From the NCBI GenBank assembly GCA_002104905.1, contig MCFE01000882.1, positions 1-28,439 on the forward strand: a stretch of DNA of 28,439 nt. Reading direction: 5' to 3'. Below, piece after piece: positions 10,865-21,007 of the stretch. The notes under the pieces are model-generated. The model did not search any database. It saw only the letters and a list, made by a program, of their open reading frames with translations, and had not been told where the DNA came from. This DNA is from Basidiobolus meristosporus CBS 931.73. Lineage: Eukaryota; Basidiobolomycota; Basidiobolomycetes; Basidiobolales; Basidiobolaceae. The stretch's first letter is position 1. Each line of letters opens with the position of its first letter. Position numbers and translations under genes: made by a program.

Positions 10865-11769
10865 GAAGCCTGTAGGACTATCTGGGAGATGGTGAACTGA
10901 CTTTGTTACAAGGCTGCCAACTACCAGGAAATGCAACCATAGGATGCTAGTAGCAATTGACCTTATTACTAAATGATCAGTTGCAAAAGCTAGTGAGCAA
11001 GAAGTTTTAAGTTTTACCTACCATATGATCCTGATGATGTTTGGATGCTCTGTAGAAATATTATCTGATAGAAGAGTAAGCTTTGTGGCAAAGATACTGA
11101 AAGCTTACCTGGAAATGCAGCAGATCAAAAACTTAAAAACCTTGACATTTCACCCTGGAACTGATTGAGTCACTCAGCAGTGTAATGGATTACTGGGAAA
11201 ATGCCAACTAAGTATGCAAAAGGAGCTGCCAGCAGATGGGATTATGATATGGATCAAGCACTATTAGCCTGCAGAGTTAGAGTGCATAACACCACAAAAA
11301 AATTGCCTTTTCTTGGTGTATGAATATCAACCAAGAATTCCAGGAGTTCTTGCACAGCCAAAGCTTGCAGATGCCTTAGGAAATGAACTTAGCCAGCCAT
11401 GTAGACACCAGTAACTGGAACAAAGATGTCAAGAGGTACAGGCTAAGGTATCTCAAAGTCCAGAAAAGTTGAAGTCAAGATTTGATAAAACTACTTCACC
11501 AGAGGCATTGACAGCTGCAAATTTTGTATTGCTGAGACACAACATTTAAAAGAAGTATGTGCCACAATGGTCAGGACTGCTCAAGATCATCAGAAAATGT
11601 GCATTTGCAACTTACCAGGTAGTGGACTAGCAAGGGAACTTCCATGAAGCTCTAGTTCAAAGGGAGAGACTTAAGTTTGCCAGACTTGCTGGCAATCTTG
11701 AAGCACTTAGATATTAGTATCCCAAGAAAGGAAACTTGGGAGAACCCTCTCAGCTGTAGTAGGAGAGCC

Positions 11770-12127
11770 AGTAATGATCCACTGCTTGAATGATCAAGTA
11801 ACATCAGCATTCAGTCAATTTTTATGTTTGGTCCAATACTAATCAGTGTTTTCTATCAAATCAGAAGTATCAGTCTTCATGTGAATACAGGATTCTTATT
11901 AGGCAGCAACAGATATAGTAAATAGGGTCTATTTTAGGTGATGATGATGCAATTAATAAGTCATCAGACACAGCCTATATTAGGAAATACAATTAGTCAG
12001 TAACTGATCTGGCAAAATGTATACAAGGAGCTGCTGGAACCTCATTGAAAATTGGTTCAGGTTTTAGTGAATGCAATACTAGCCAAACTCCCTATTCCTC
12101 TACAACTTTATTTCTAGACTTGTAACA
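11770..12127 (+). repeat. LTR1 copy 2: 3' LTR of Gypsy B
   Basis: This LTR1 copy is collinear with the others. Its first bases are decayed (AGTAATGATCC for TGTTATGATCT) and it ends ACTTGTAACA. It follows the C-terminal integrase of copy B. Two bases after the end, TGGTAGCGG resembles a primer-binding site complementary to initiator-Met tRNA, so it could once have been a 5' LTR. Confidence 0.8.
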
Positions 12128-12521
12128 ATGGTAGCGGTAATAGCCTGAAACCTTCCCCCTGAAGAAAGAAGAACCCCCCTCCAAATGTTACTTAAAGATC
12201 TATCACATGCAAAAGTAGTACTTGTACTTTGTAATTATCTTAGCAAAAGTAGCATAAAGATATGTTCATGAAGGTCCTGAACATATGTGCCCAAAGTTTA
12301 GGACAGTTTGGATTACCTTTTGAATTCTCATGCTCCAGGTACCTAATGTTATGGCAAAAGTATTCTAGATAGATCCTAATAGGAAATCCAGTCAGTATTC
12401 TGTAGTTTTGGTAGGTAATGATATAGGTGACCAAGTAGAGTGAATGTTTAGGTAGTACTTCATGTTGTTCAGCACTCTCACTAAGCTATATACTTATGCT
12501 TTGTAGTCCCAATTGTGATCT
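12128..12521. other. Spacer between two LTR1 copies; possible primer-binding site
   Basis: TGGTAGCGG at 12130-12138 resembles an initiator-Met tRNA primer-binding site. A minus-strand ORF of 64 codons (12240-12434) is open but matches nothing I know. If the binding site is real, this stretch is the 5' leader of a lost element. Nothing else is recognised. Confidence 0.35.
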
Positions 12522-12878
12522 TATTAAAAGTTGTGATATAAGAGTTAAAGATATACAGAGAGTTCAGCTAGTATGGCATTCACTAAAGCCTGAACTAATC
12601 TTTGTTGGGGTTCCAGCAGCTTCTTGTGCGCATTTTGCCAGATCAAATGCTGACCCATTGCATATCTGTATCCTAATGTAGGCTGTCATTTGATTGCATC
12701 ATCATCACACAATTACATCTTACTCAATTTATCTGCTGCTGTCTGATAAGGAACTACTTTACTTGCTGACCACTACTGATTTAATAGAAAATATTGATAT
12801 AGATATATGCTACACATACAACTAATTGATTTGGTTGAAAACTGTCTAATGTGGATACTCAAGGGTCAGATTGTGACA
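12522..12878 (-). repeat. LTR1 copy 3: 3' LTR of minus-strand Gypsy C
   Basis: Read on the minus strand it starts TGTCACAATCTGACC and ends ACTTTTAATA, and it is collinear with the plus-strand LTR1 copies (GATGATGATGCAAT, GCTGCTGGAACC, TTTAGTGAATGC). It is preceded by a polypurine tract, TAGAGATGAA (12879-12888), like that of copies A and D. Confidence 0.8.
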
Positions 12879-13521
12879 TTCATCTCTACTAAGACTAAGG
12901 GGGGTGTCCTACATCTGTTTTCTTGTGGTACCAGTAACATGATGGCACATCATTGTCAGTAAGTCTTGCAAACATGAGTATGTCTCTATGAAATAGATCT
13001 TCTTGGATATTTCCTTGGTTGTCCACTGTCTGGCAAGTTTCAATTGGACATTCTCTGATGCCCTTGAATGGTCCGCTCCATGGTGGCTCTAACCTCTTCC
13101 AAGTGTTATTTATTAACAATAGAAATTCTCCAGTTGTCAAAGTCTCTGATGACAAATTCTTACCAAATCTCCGCTTAATCTTTTCTGCACTGTGAGAGAT
13201 CTTTGCTTGTACCTCCTGATGTTTTTGTACCAACTACTGGTGTCTAATAGGCTGATTTAGTTCATTCCTCATGTTGTCCGTGAGTCTTGGCTGAATGGGA
13301 TCTCCAGGAATCCTTGACTCACATCTCCACAATAAGTAAAATGGCAATTGTTGGATAATGCTGTGTACTCTACCTCTGCTGGTAAACAGTGTGTGGTAAA
13401 TATACTTGTCCCATCTGCTTAGAGCTCCATTTGCATACTTGGCCAGCATTTCTCCAATTAGTCCATTAAGCCACTCAGTAACTCTAATAAATATACAGTG
13501 ATATGCCAACATTTGCAAATG

Positions 13522-13889
13522 TGTTATGATCTGCCGCTTGAATGTTGAAGTTAGATCGGTTTTTAGTCAAATCAATTAGTATATGTTTAGGTTATCAGTA
13601 TATCAGTATTATCTATGAAATCAGTAGTATTAGTCAGCAAATGAATCAGCAGATCCTTATCAGACAGAAGTAGATATATTAAGTAGGATCTTACTGGGTG
13701 ATGATGATGCAATTAAATGAGTCATCAGCCACAACCTACATTAGGAAATACAATTAGTCAGCAATTGATCTGGCAAAATTTATATAAGGAGCTGCTGGAA
13801 CCTCAATAAAAATCAGTTCAAGTTTTAGTGAGTACAATACTAGCTAAACTCCCCATTCCTCTACAACTCTTATACCAAGACTTGTAACA
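13522..13889 (+). mobile_element. Solo LTR1 nested in Gypsy C integrase
   Basis: The ends are TGTTATGATC and TTGTAACA, an inverted TGTTA/TAACA pair. AATG flanks both sides (13518-13521 and 13890-13893), giving a 4-bp target-site duplication. The longer match AAATGT also spans both junctions, so 5 bp with overlapping ends is possible. TATATAAG (13781-13788) and AATAAA (13805-13810) are intact. Removing it rejoins the minus-strand integrase between the IKH and LQ codons. It is the best-preserved LTR1 copy in the window. Confidence 0.9.
13781..13788 (+). promoter_or_regulatory. LTR1 TATA box
   Basis: TATATAAG lies 17 bases before AATAAA. The equivalent in the LTR at 19915 is GTATATAAGG (about 20171-20180), so the promoter motif is conserved in the family. 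Confidence 0.6.
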
Positions 13890-14084
13890 AATGTTTGATC
13901 TACTGCATTTTTAGGTAGGCAACATTGTTTATGCTAAAAGACTAGTACTCTTTCAACACACCAAGCAAGATAAAGTAGAGAATGGATACAGTAGTAGCAG
14001 AGATCTATGCAATCAGTTTTATGTTTGTAGTATAGCTGCTCAAATCATATTACAGACTCATAGCACAAAGCTTTAGAAGCAACT

Positions 14085-15474
14085 AGTTGGCATTAGTGAT
14101 TGAATTCTGCATAAATACTCCTAGAATATCAATATATGACTCTCAATGCTTCCAATATACTCTTGGTAAAAATGGTTTTAAAATGCCACCTTGAATAATG
14201 CCTATCCAGTTCATCCAGTCCTTGCACTTATATTTTGGTGAATGCATATCAGTAGTGCTTGGAACCTATGACAAATATTATGGTTAGCAAATATTATCTA
14301 CTTTATAATCATTTCTTTTGAATATCTTTAGTATCTCAAAGGCCCTATTCTACCTGGTAATTAGTACAAGGTTAAAGTGCAAAGCAAATGTATTGCTCCC
14401 AGTGGAAAGCTTTTGCACCAACAGATACCCTGCATACTAAATGACTATGGTTTCTGATAAATTCCATACTCTGGCCAATGTCTTATACCTTACCAACTGT
14501 GCTGCAAATGCATGCTGACTTCTGTGCATATTCTCAGTAGAAAGATGATGATCTTAGTACTGGAGTGTGGTTGATAATAATGTGTGCAAGTAATGCAGTA
14601 AATCCCTTAGTTCTCAAGCATTTGACAGTGATACCATCCTTTATTTCAAAATGTCAGCTAGCTTGTCCATTGTGCCTGAACACCCAGCCATCTTGCTGAT
14701 GGCAGGGATATCTCCTACGCATAAAATAATATGCTCAGGAATATTGACCATTGAGCTCTATGCCACTGGAAAGCATACAAAATCCATGCAGCAAAGGATA
14801 CAGTAGCTATCCAGGTTAGACCATAATTTAAGTAAAATACCAGTGAGACTACATTCTAATATCTGCTCTGATATTGTCATATAGGTGGAAAATTCAGGTT
14901 GATAGGAATCAGTGGCCAGCAAGATGTGCTGGCACAGCACATGCGTAATGAGTGGCTATCAATTGCTTAGGCAAAGGCATAGTCATTTATATCTTCAGAG
15001 TAGCCCTTGTTTCTTAGTTGCTTTTATTGTGACATCAAATACATTGGAAACGTTAGCACTTTATTGACACTGAGTGCAGTACTTCATAGCTTCAAAATAT
15101 TTGTAGGACTGCATGAGGTTCTTTGGACAGGGTGTTACTGGAATATATCTGCAGTGTGAACAATGTTTTCCTCCACTGATGGTGGATTTCTGACAAGTTG
15201 GACATCTTACAATGGTGGTATTAACTGTGGGGAATGCCATACAACTGCTAACAAATGCTGGTATCTGGATGATGCCTGGGGCATTTGTTCCCAGTTGTAT
15301 GATGGCTGTCCACTGGTACCATACATATGGTAAGTTACATTTGGGAATAATTTTGGCAAGATGTAGCAGCATATCTTCAGAACCCTCTTTATCAGTATAT
15401 ATGGAAACACACCACTTCTCTAGCCAGAACATCACATCATTTACCAGTCTCAAGAGCCCACTACAATCAGGGCT
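14085..15474 (-). pseudogene. Tnp2-type transposase pseudogene, copy 2 (fragment)
   Basis: This is collinear with about 850-2210 of copy 1 but in opposite orientation. The minus-strand reading from 15460 gives WLEKWC, LAKIIPKCNLPYVWYQW and CPTCQKS, then CSHCRYIPVTPC, matching and clarifying the part where copy 1 is frameshifted. Lower down are the VGDIPAISK-like core near 14700 and the SFPL-AIHLLF block near 14410. The N-terminal zinc finger and the C-terminal third are missing. Frames switch more often than in copy 1. The right edge at 15474 is a sharp junction with the gag-like region of Gypsy D. Confidence 0.8.
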
Positions 15475-16560
15475 AAAAGTGCAGAACAAGCAGCAAACAA
15501 ACATCATGTTGCCCAGAGAGTGACAGCAAGGCATAAACAGTCAAACGCAGATCCACATGTGCAACATATATCAGGGGGAAAACAGGGTACAAAACAAGAA
15601 GTACTCATTCAAAGAAGCAGTTAAGGACCCAGTGGTTTGAAGATAAGGGTGAAGAGAAAAGGACCACTTAAGCCAGACACAGGGAACCATACAAAAAAGC
15701 TCCAGTTTTCACTATTCAATCCCATTGCTCAGAGCTGGCTGAATCCCATCATAGCAAAAAACAATTGGCAAAAAGTCCAAAGCTATTTTCCAAAGAATCA
15801 AAAGCACAGCTAGTTGAGCCACATTCCAGTGAGGTAGATGGCTTTGCAGAGAAAGCAATCAGCTTAGCACTGCCTCTGCATCCATCATTGTAGACAGAGT
15901 GGAGATCCTATTGACAGGCAAAGCAACAATGTCAAGAACTCAAAATCCATCACAATGCTTACAGTGAGGTTTGGAGCATATATAGGCACACTAAGAGGTT
16001 GCAGCACTGCTTCAGGGGCAGTGCTAGAGAAAGTGTACTTTAACACAGCATGAATTTATTGCAAAGACTGACAAATGAGGTGTTGGACCTTGCAGAGCTA
16101 GCTGAAGGCTGGGATGTATGGGAACCAGTGAATGAACAGGGCATAAAGCTAGAGGGTTGCTGCCAAAGTCATGGAGAAAGCAGGTGACAGCTGAAGTACC
16201 TAATAGATAACAGATTTTGAGGGGGTTACTTCTAGAGCATGGGGCTGAGCATAATTTTAGTGTTGAGGGGGACTTTTATTGATCAATTTAATTAACAGTT
16301 GAGTTACAAATGATGCTTCAAATGAAATAGATCAATTTATACATATGAAAAATAAGATGATGAGGCACTAGATATTTGTACACCAGCTGAATACCAAGAT
16401 GTGTGGGAACCAGTGAGTGAACAACAGTGTAAAGCATGGGTTCCTGCCAAAGATATGGAAAATGGGCTTGGCTCATGATCATTGCATGAGTACATGTCAG
16501 ATCAATTTGCTTTGTTAGCTGTAAATAGCTTGGAAACCACCAATTCACCTTCAGTCTCAA
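15475..16560 (+). pseudogene. Gag-like region of Gypsy copy D
   Basis: It is collinear with 4245-4530 and 5600-6245. It adds a duplicated tail: the block ending in VWEPVNEQ (16080-16150) recurs as VWEPVSEQQCK (16360-16445). Between the two tails lie two G-rich tracts, GAGGGGGTT (16217) and GAGGGGGACT (16264). Reading frames are broken throughout. Gag or a gag-proximal region is inferred only from position, upstream of protease and RT. There is no 5' LTR: the copy starts at the junction with Tnp2 copy 2. Confidence 0.45.
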
Positions 16561-16649
16561 CAGATGACAGGAACTCTCACATAATCAACTATATTACTTA
16601 ACCAGTAAGAATGAATATCAAGGACTATAAAGCAAACCTGTAAGCCTCT

Positions 16650-19600
16650 ATATTTGGGAACTGCAGGTCTGACCTTGTACTTGAAAAAAACATGGCTATT
16701 TTGGCATAATCCATCAATCAACTGCAGAACCCATGCTACTAAGATCCAGAAGGACAACAAGACCTTTGAGCAGTTACCTGCCAGACTGAATATCAACTTG
16801 GTCAATTGCAGTGTGTGTGAAACAAGAGAACTTAACAGGACACAGTTTGGCAGAGCACTTCAAGAAGGTACCCAGATGTACCTCATGGTGGCATTACAGG
16901 AGGACTCCTTTACTCCAGCACCCCAGAAGTCCAGACACTTTTGAAGGAACATTCAAAAGTGTTTCCAGATTGACTTGTAGCCTACCTCCAGTCAGAGATA
17001 TGGATCATGCCATTGACATAGATGACAGCCCCCAAGTGAGTAAGACACCTTACAGAAAGAGTCCATTGGAGTGGGGGGAGATAAAGGGACAAGTTTATCA
17101 GTTATCAGAGCAAGGATATATCAGACCCAGTAAGTCACCTTGGGGAGCACCAGTACTTTTTGTGAAAAAGAAGGATGGAACACTCACAATGTGCATTGAC
17201 TACAGAGCCCTCAACTAAGGTACTGTGAATAATAAGTACCCCATACATTGGATTGACAAGCTTTCAAGCCAACGCAAAGGAGCTACCATATTCAGCAAGA
17301 TTACCACACGTCAGGATACAACTAGATTGGGTTGAAACCAGAAGTCATCCCTAAGACAGCATCTAGGACCAGATATGGACATTGCAAGTACTTAGTCATG
17401 AGTTCTAACCTTACAAATGCCCCTGTAATATTCATATCTTGGATGCTGACTGTCTTCCAGAAATACTTAGAAAAATTTGGGGTAATCAGCCTAGATGACA
17501 TATTGATATACAGCAAGACAGAAGTGGAGCACTTGGAGAATATTGAAAAGGTTTTGAAAAAGCTAAGAGAGAACAAGTTGTGTGTCAAGCATGTTGATTT
17601 ATTAGACTATTTGGTATCATTCTGCAGCTGATAACTAACTTAACAATACTGGACTAGTCTTGGTCACTTTAGGACTTATTTGCAGCCTCAACTTTGCCAG
17701 ATTCTTCACATCTATGATCCTATGATTCTTCCCCTATAGTGAAGATCAAATTAACACATCTTACCAAATATTATGTATCAACCATGAAACTGCTGCAGAG
17801 TGCTCCTGAATGTTCAGAAACCCTCAGTACTTATTATAATAGCTGCATTACTTCTACAAAGGTATAAATACTGATCCTCTTTATGAATAAACAGCAGCTC
17901 AACTATCATCACTATATCTTGAAAGGTTCCTTAAATCCAAATCACTTCTTAAATTGCAACAAAGCAAGCAAAGTGTGAATTCTTAAAGGAACACTTTGAA
18001 TACCTGTGACAAATAGGGACTAGCACAGGAGTGACCTTAGACCCCAACAAGGTTGAAGTCATCAAGAATCTGAAGTAGCCCCATGGTAAATTGGAACTCC
18101 AATCATTCCTTGGAATGGTTTCCTATTATTGGAGATTTTTCAAGTCCTTAGCAAATATTGCAGCCCATTTAACTGATATTTTCAAGAAAGACAACACCAT
18201 AAAGTGGAAAATAGCCCATGAGACTGCCTTTCAGATGCTCAAGAATGAAATTGCTAAGCTGCCAAGCTTATGAATCCCAGACTTCAGAAAGAACTAACTC
18301 TGTGCACTGATGCTTCAGACTACTCAATTGATGGAGTAATGAGCCAAGAACATGAGGGAAAGGATACCCAGTTGTACTCAATCCAAGAAACTGAGCTCAA
18401 CAGAACAAAACTATCCAGTGCATGAGAAGAAGATGCTTGCCATAACACACTGCTTGAAGACCTATAGATGCTACATTCAAGGAGTCAAGTGCATTGTAAA
18501 GTCTGATCATGCCTACTCAAGTATAGTGAATACATTCAGCAATTTGACTAGGAGATTGTCTACTGCCCTGGGAAAAACAACAAGGTTGCTGAAGCCTTAT
18601 CAAGACTAGAACAGGTTGCTCAACTTGGTGCATGAACCAGAATGGCCTAGCTTATTCCCAAAGTACTTAGGGGACCCATTTTCTAATGACATGGATAAGC
18701 AGATCAAAAAGTTAATTTGAGACAAAGCTGGTAAGTTTGTAGTACAGGATGGAGCATTCTACCACTTTGTTCATGGAAGCCCTATTGCCAATTGCCCTTA
18801 TGTTGCTTGCCTGGACTTAATACATACACTACACAATGAATATGTGCATCTTGCAATTGAAGGAACCTATAGCCTTATGAAAGCCAGAGCATGTTTGCCC
18901 AGAATGAAACAAGATATTGAGAAGCTAGTGATGACATGCTCAAATTGTCAAATCAACCAATGCCAACTACAGAGAATTGCTGAAAACTTTCCCTTGGAGT
19001 CTATGAGACCATTTGAGAGATGGGGAATGGATATTTTTGAAAGACTGCCAACCACCAGGAAATGCAACTGTTGGATCCCAGTAGTAATTGATTATGCCAC
19101 TAAATGGCCAGTGGCTAAAGCTATACCTGTAGCCTGTGAACAAGTAGCTGCAAGTTTCATCAACCATGAGATCCTTATGAAGTTTGATTGGGCTGTAGAG
19201 ATCTTATCCAATAGCAAAGCAAACTATATGGCAAAGATATTGGAAGCATACCTGGAAATGCAGCAGATCAAACACTTGAAATCCTCAACATGTCATCACA
19301 GAACTAATGGAGTCACTGAGCGGTTTAATGGATTGTTTGGAAAAATGCTGACCAAGTATGCAAATGGAGCTTTCCATAGTTGGAATGAGTATATAGACAA
19401 AGCACCATTTGCCTGCAGAGTTAGAGTGCACAACACCACCCAACAATTGCATTTTACTTGGTGTGTGGTTGTGAACTAAGGATTCCAGGAGTTCTGACAC
19501 AACCAAAACTTACAGATGCCTTAGAAGATGAACTCAGTAAGCCAAGTAGTCACCAGCAGCTGGAACAAAGACATGAAACCACACAGACCAAAGTATCGCA

Positions 19601-19914
19601 GTGTGCAGAAAAGATGCTGCAGATATTTCATAAGACTATATCATCAGAAGTATTGACAGTTAGGAACTTTGTATTGCTGAGAAACAACACACCAAAGAAG
19701 ATTAAGCCATAATGGACAGGACCTTTCAAGATCATCAGAGAACGCCCATTTGCAGCTTACCAAATGGTGGACAAACAATGTAATATCTGGGAATACTTTA
19801 TTCATAGAGAAACATTGAAGCTTGCAAGACTTGATGCTAATACTGAACCTTTAAGATATGAATATCACAAAAAAAGAGATTCAGGAGAACCCTCTCAACC
19901 TTGGTAGGGAAGAA
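16650..19914 (+). pseudogene. Ty3/Gypsy pol, copy D (protease remnant, RT, RNase H, integrase)
   Basis: This is the longest pol of the window. The C-terminal retropepsin motif DLVL-K-WLFWHNPSIN is at 16672-16725. The linker [11 protein letters not shown] leads to RT (16980): [40 protein letters not shown] (17190), and LDDILIYS at 17491-17514. An LTR2 at 17592-17961 splits RT. The reading continues with KCEFLKEHFEYL and LQSFLGMVSYYWRF. RNase H has the CTDASDYSIDGV and VHEKKMLA motifs. Integrase (18844-19479) is open for 211 codons with TCSNCQ, WGMDIF and TERFNGLFGKML. Its second catalytic Asp is Asn (19210-19212). The C-terminal PxWTGPF (19705) has TAA in place of a sense codon. There are many other stops. 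A polypurine tract (GTAGGGAAGAA) precedes the LTR. Confidence 0.9.
17592..17961 (+). mobile_element. Solo LTR2 (Copia type) inserted in Gypsy D RT
   Basis: The ends are TGTTGATTT and ATTGCAACA. A perfect 5-bp target-site duplication, AAGCA, lies at 17587-17591 and 17962-17966. TATA (GGTATAAATA, 17861-17870) and AATAAA (17886-17891) are intact. RT codons resume across the insertion (ENKLC before, KCEFLKEH after). This is direct evidence for Copia insertion into an existing Gypsy copy, followed by loss of the internal region. Confidence 0.93.
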
Positions 19915-20280
19915 TACTATGATCTACCACTTGAATGCTTACATCAGAACAGTTTTTAGTCAAATCAATTAGTCTAATGTTTAGCCTATCAGTATATCAA
20001 TGCTTTCTATCAATTCAATAGTACTAGTCAGCTGATGAATCAGCAGATCCTTATCATTGAAAAATACAATATTAAGCAGGATCTAATTGGGTGGTGTTTA
20101 TGCAAATAAATGAGTCATCAGCCACAAACTACACCTGGAAATACAATTAGTCTGCAACTGATCTAGCAAAGTGTATATAAGGAGCTGCTGGAACTTCAAC
20201 AAAGATCAGTTCTAGTTTTTGTGAATATGATGCCAGCTAAGCTCTCATTTCTCTATAACTGTTATATCAAGACTTGCAAT
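19915..20280 (+). repeat. LTR1 copy 5: 3' LTR of Gypsy D
   Basis: It starts TACTATGATCTACC (decayed TGTTATGATCT) after the polypurine tract and ends ACTTGCAAT (decayed ACTTGTAACA). The interior matches the other copies: TCAGCAGATCCTTATCA, GAGTCATCAGCCACA and GTATATAAGGAGCTGCTGGAAC. No target-site duplication can be tested because its 5' LTR is missing. Confidence 0.85.
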
Positions 20281-20289
20281 GCATGTATA

Positions 20290-20600
20290 TGCTTTCAAGA
20301 AATAAAGCAAAGTTTTCTGTTTCCAAACCATATCCCATCACTTACAGCAGCAGAAGATTGATTGGATAACTGCTTGTAAAAACATTCAGTGCAACAAGTA
20401 GGGTCAAATCCAAAACATGCAATGTTGACAGTGTGCCCTCTGAAGGTAATAATGCAAACTCCTCCAGCATTCAATCCAGTAGGCAATTGAGAATATTTGT
20501 TGAGCTGAATGCTGACCGTAATGCTTAGGAAAATGAGAATGTTGCAGAAGCAGTACCTTTGGTTGAGGACTAACAAGTGACTGCTATAGTATCACCACCA
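20290..20600 (-). repeat. Dispersed repeat X, right copy
   Basis: On the minus strand, about 20470-20290 matches window bases 1-175. It reads GVCIITFRGHTVN, DPTCCTECF and LSNQSSAAVSDG, and ends LCFIS. An open frame of 93 codons covers 20295-20576, and upstream of about 20470 the other copy is beyond the window. It is wedged between a Gypsy LTR and a Copia LTR. I do not recognise the protein. The Cys pairs suggest a small secreted or zinc-binding domain, but that is only a guess. Confidence 0.55.
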
Positions 20601-20602
20601 CC

Positions 20603-20971
20603 TGTCAAAATACTCAACTATTTGGTATCATTGAGCAGCTAAAAATTCACTAAACAATTCCAGACTAGTCTTGATCACTGTAGGACTTATTTGCAGCCCC
20701 AACTTTGCCAGTTTCTTAACATCTATGATCCTACAATTATTCCCCTATGGAGAAGATCAAATTAACACTTTTAATCAAACATTATGTACTAACCCTGCAA
20801 CTGTTACAGAATGCTCCTGACTATTAGGGAGTCCTCCTTACTTAGTGTTGCAGCTGCATTACTTCTACACAGGTATAAATACTGATCCTTGGTGTGAATA
20901 AACAACAGTTCAACTATTATCACCACATCTTGATAAGTACTTCATATCCAATCACTTCTTAAATTGCAACA
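20603..20971 (+). repeat. LTR2 copy 3: 5' LTR of Copia element E
   Basis: It starts TGTCAAAATAC and ends TTAAATTGCAACA, collinear with the solo copies at 10498 and 17592. GGTATAAATA (about 20871) and GAATAAACAA (about 20897) provide promoter and polyadenylation motifs. Thirty-six bases after it, at 21008, a Copia gag ORF starts. This position ties the LTR2 family to Ty1/Copia. Confidence 0.85.
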
Positions 20972-20985
20972 TGTTATGAGTCCTA
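20972..20985 (+). other. Candidate primer-binding site of Copia E
   Basis: TGTTATGAGTCC directly follows the LTR and partly resembles TGGTATCAGAGC, the initiator-Met site used by many Copia elements (8 of 12 positions). The position is right but the match is weak. Confidence 0.35.
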
Positions 20986-21007
20986 AATGCCTTAACATTT
21001 CCTAAAG

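Larger units (their letters stand above)
8735..11769 (+). pseudogene. Ty3/Gypsy pol, copy B (RT, RNase H, integrase)
   Basis: RT begins at once with LPPVRGMDNAID-like codons (8736). The fingers and palm follow: LVLFVK-KDGSPTV-TDYRA (about 8910) and MNFGLTKAPATF (9160-9190). The LDD active site is at 9247-9255 and its segment is tandemly duplicated. RNase H spans 9679-10100 (CTDGFDYAISGVL, VNEKEML). Integrase follows: the zinc finger reads CPSYQ, so one Cys is lost. An LTR2 solo insertion interrupts it at 10498-10864. The ILSDRR block keeps the second Asp (about 11065), but the Glu motif reads TQQCNG. The C-terminal SH3-like PQWSG (11560) is still recognisable. There are many stops, and gag and protease are absent. 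It ends at the LTR at 11770 after a weak polypurine tract. Confidence 0.88.
12879..13960 (-). pseudogene. Ty3/Gypsy integrase, copy C, interrupted by an LTR
   Basis: On the minus strand, 13960-13890 encodes the AYLKMQ-IKH part of the integrase core (one stop in place of Gln). After the insertion at 13522-13889, the frame resumes with VTEWLNGLIGEMLAKYANGA (the catalytic Glu is present) and then RIPGDPIQP. The C-terminal domain (12895-13233) has TWKRLEPPWSGPF, which matches the SH3-like end of Gypsy integrases, and finishes with the polypurine tract and LTR. The C-terminal 112 codons are open and better preserved than in A, B and D. Upstream of about 13960 the copy is lost and Tnp2 sequence follows. 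RT and RNase H are absent. Confidence 0.85.

Noticed and set aside
12240-12434. Minus-strand 64-codon ORF as a gene
   Set aside because: Open but short, between two decayed LTRs, with no recognisable motif. Kept only as part of the spacer entry.
15212-15523. Plus-strand 103-codon ORF
   Set aside because: It lies opposite the Tnp2 copy 2 coding sequence, which has clear homology to copy 1, so it is a shadow frame.
16100-16125. Chromodomain (TWEP/VWEP motif) in the gag-like region
   Set aside because: Only the WEP core matches. The hydrophobic and aromatic positions before it are absent, and it lies before RT instead of after integrase.
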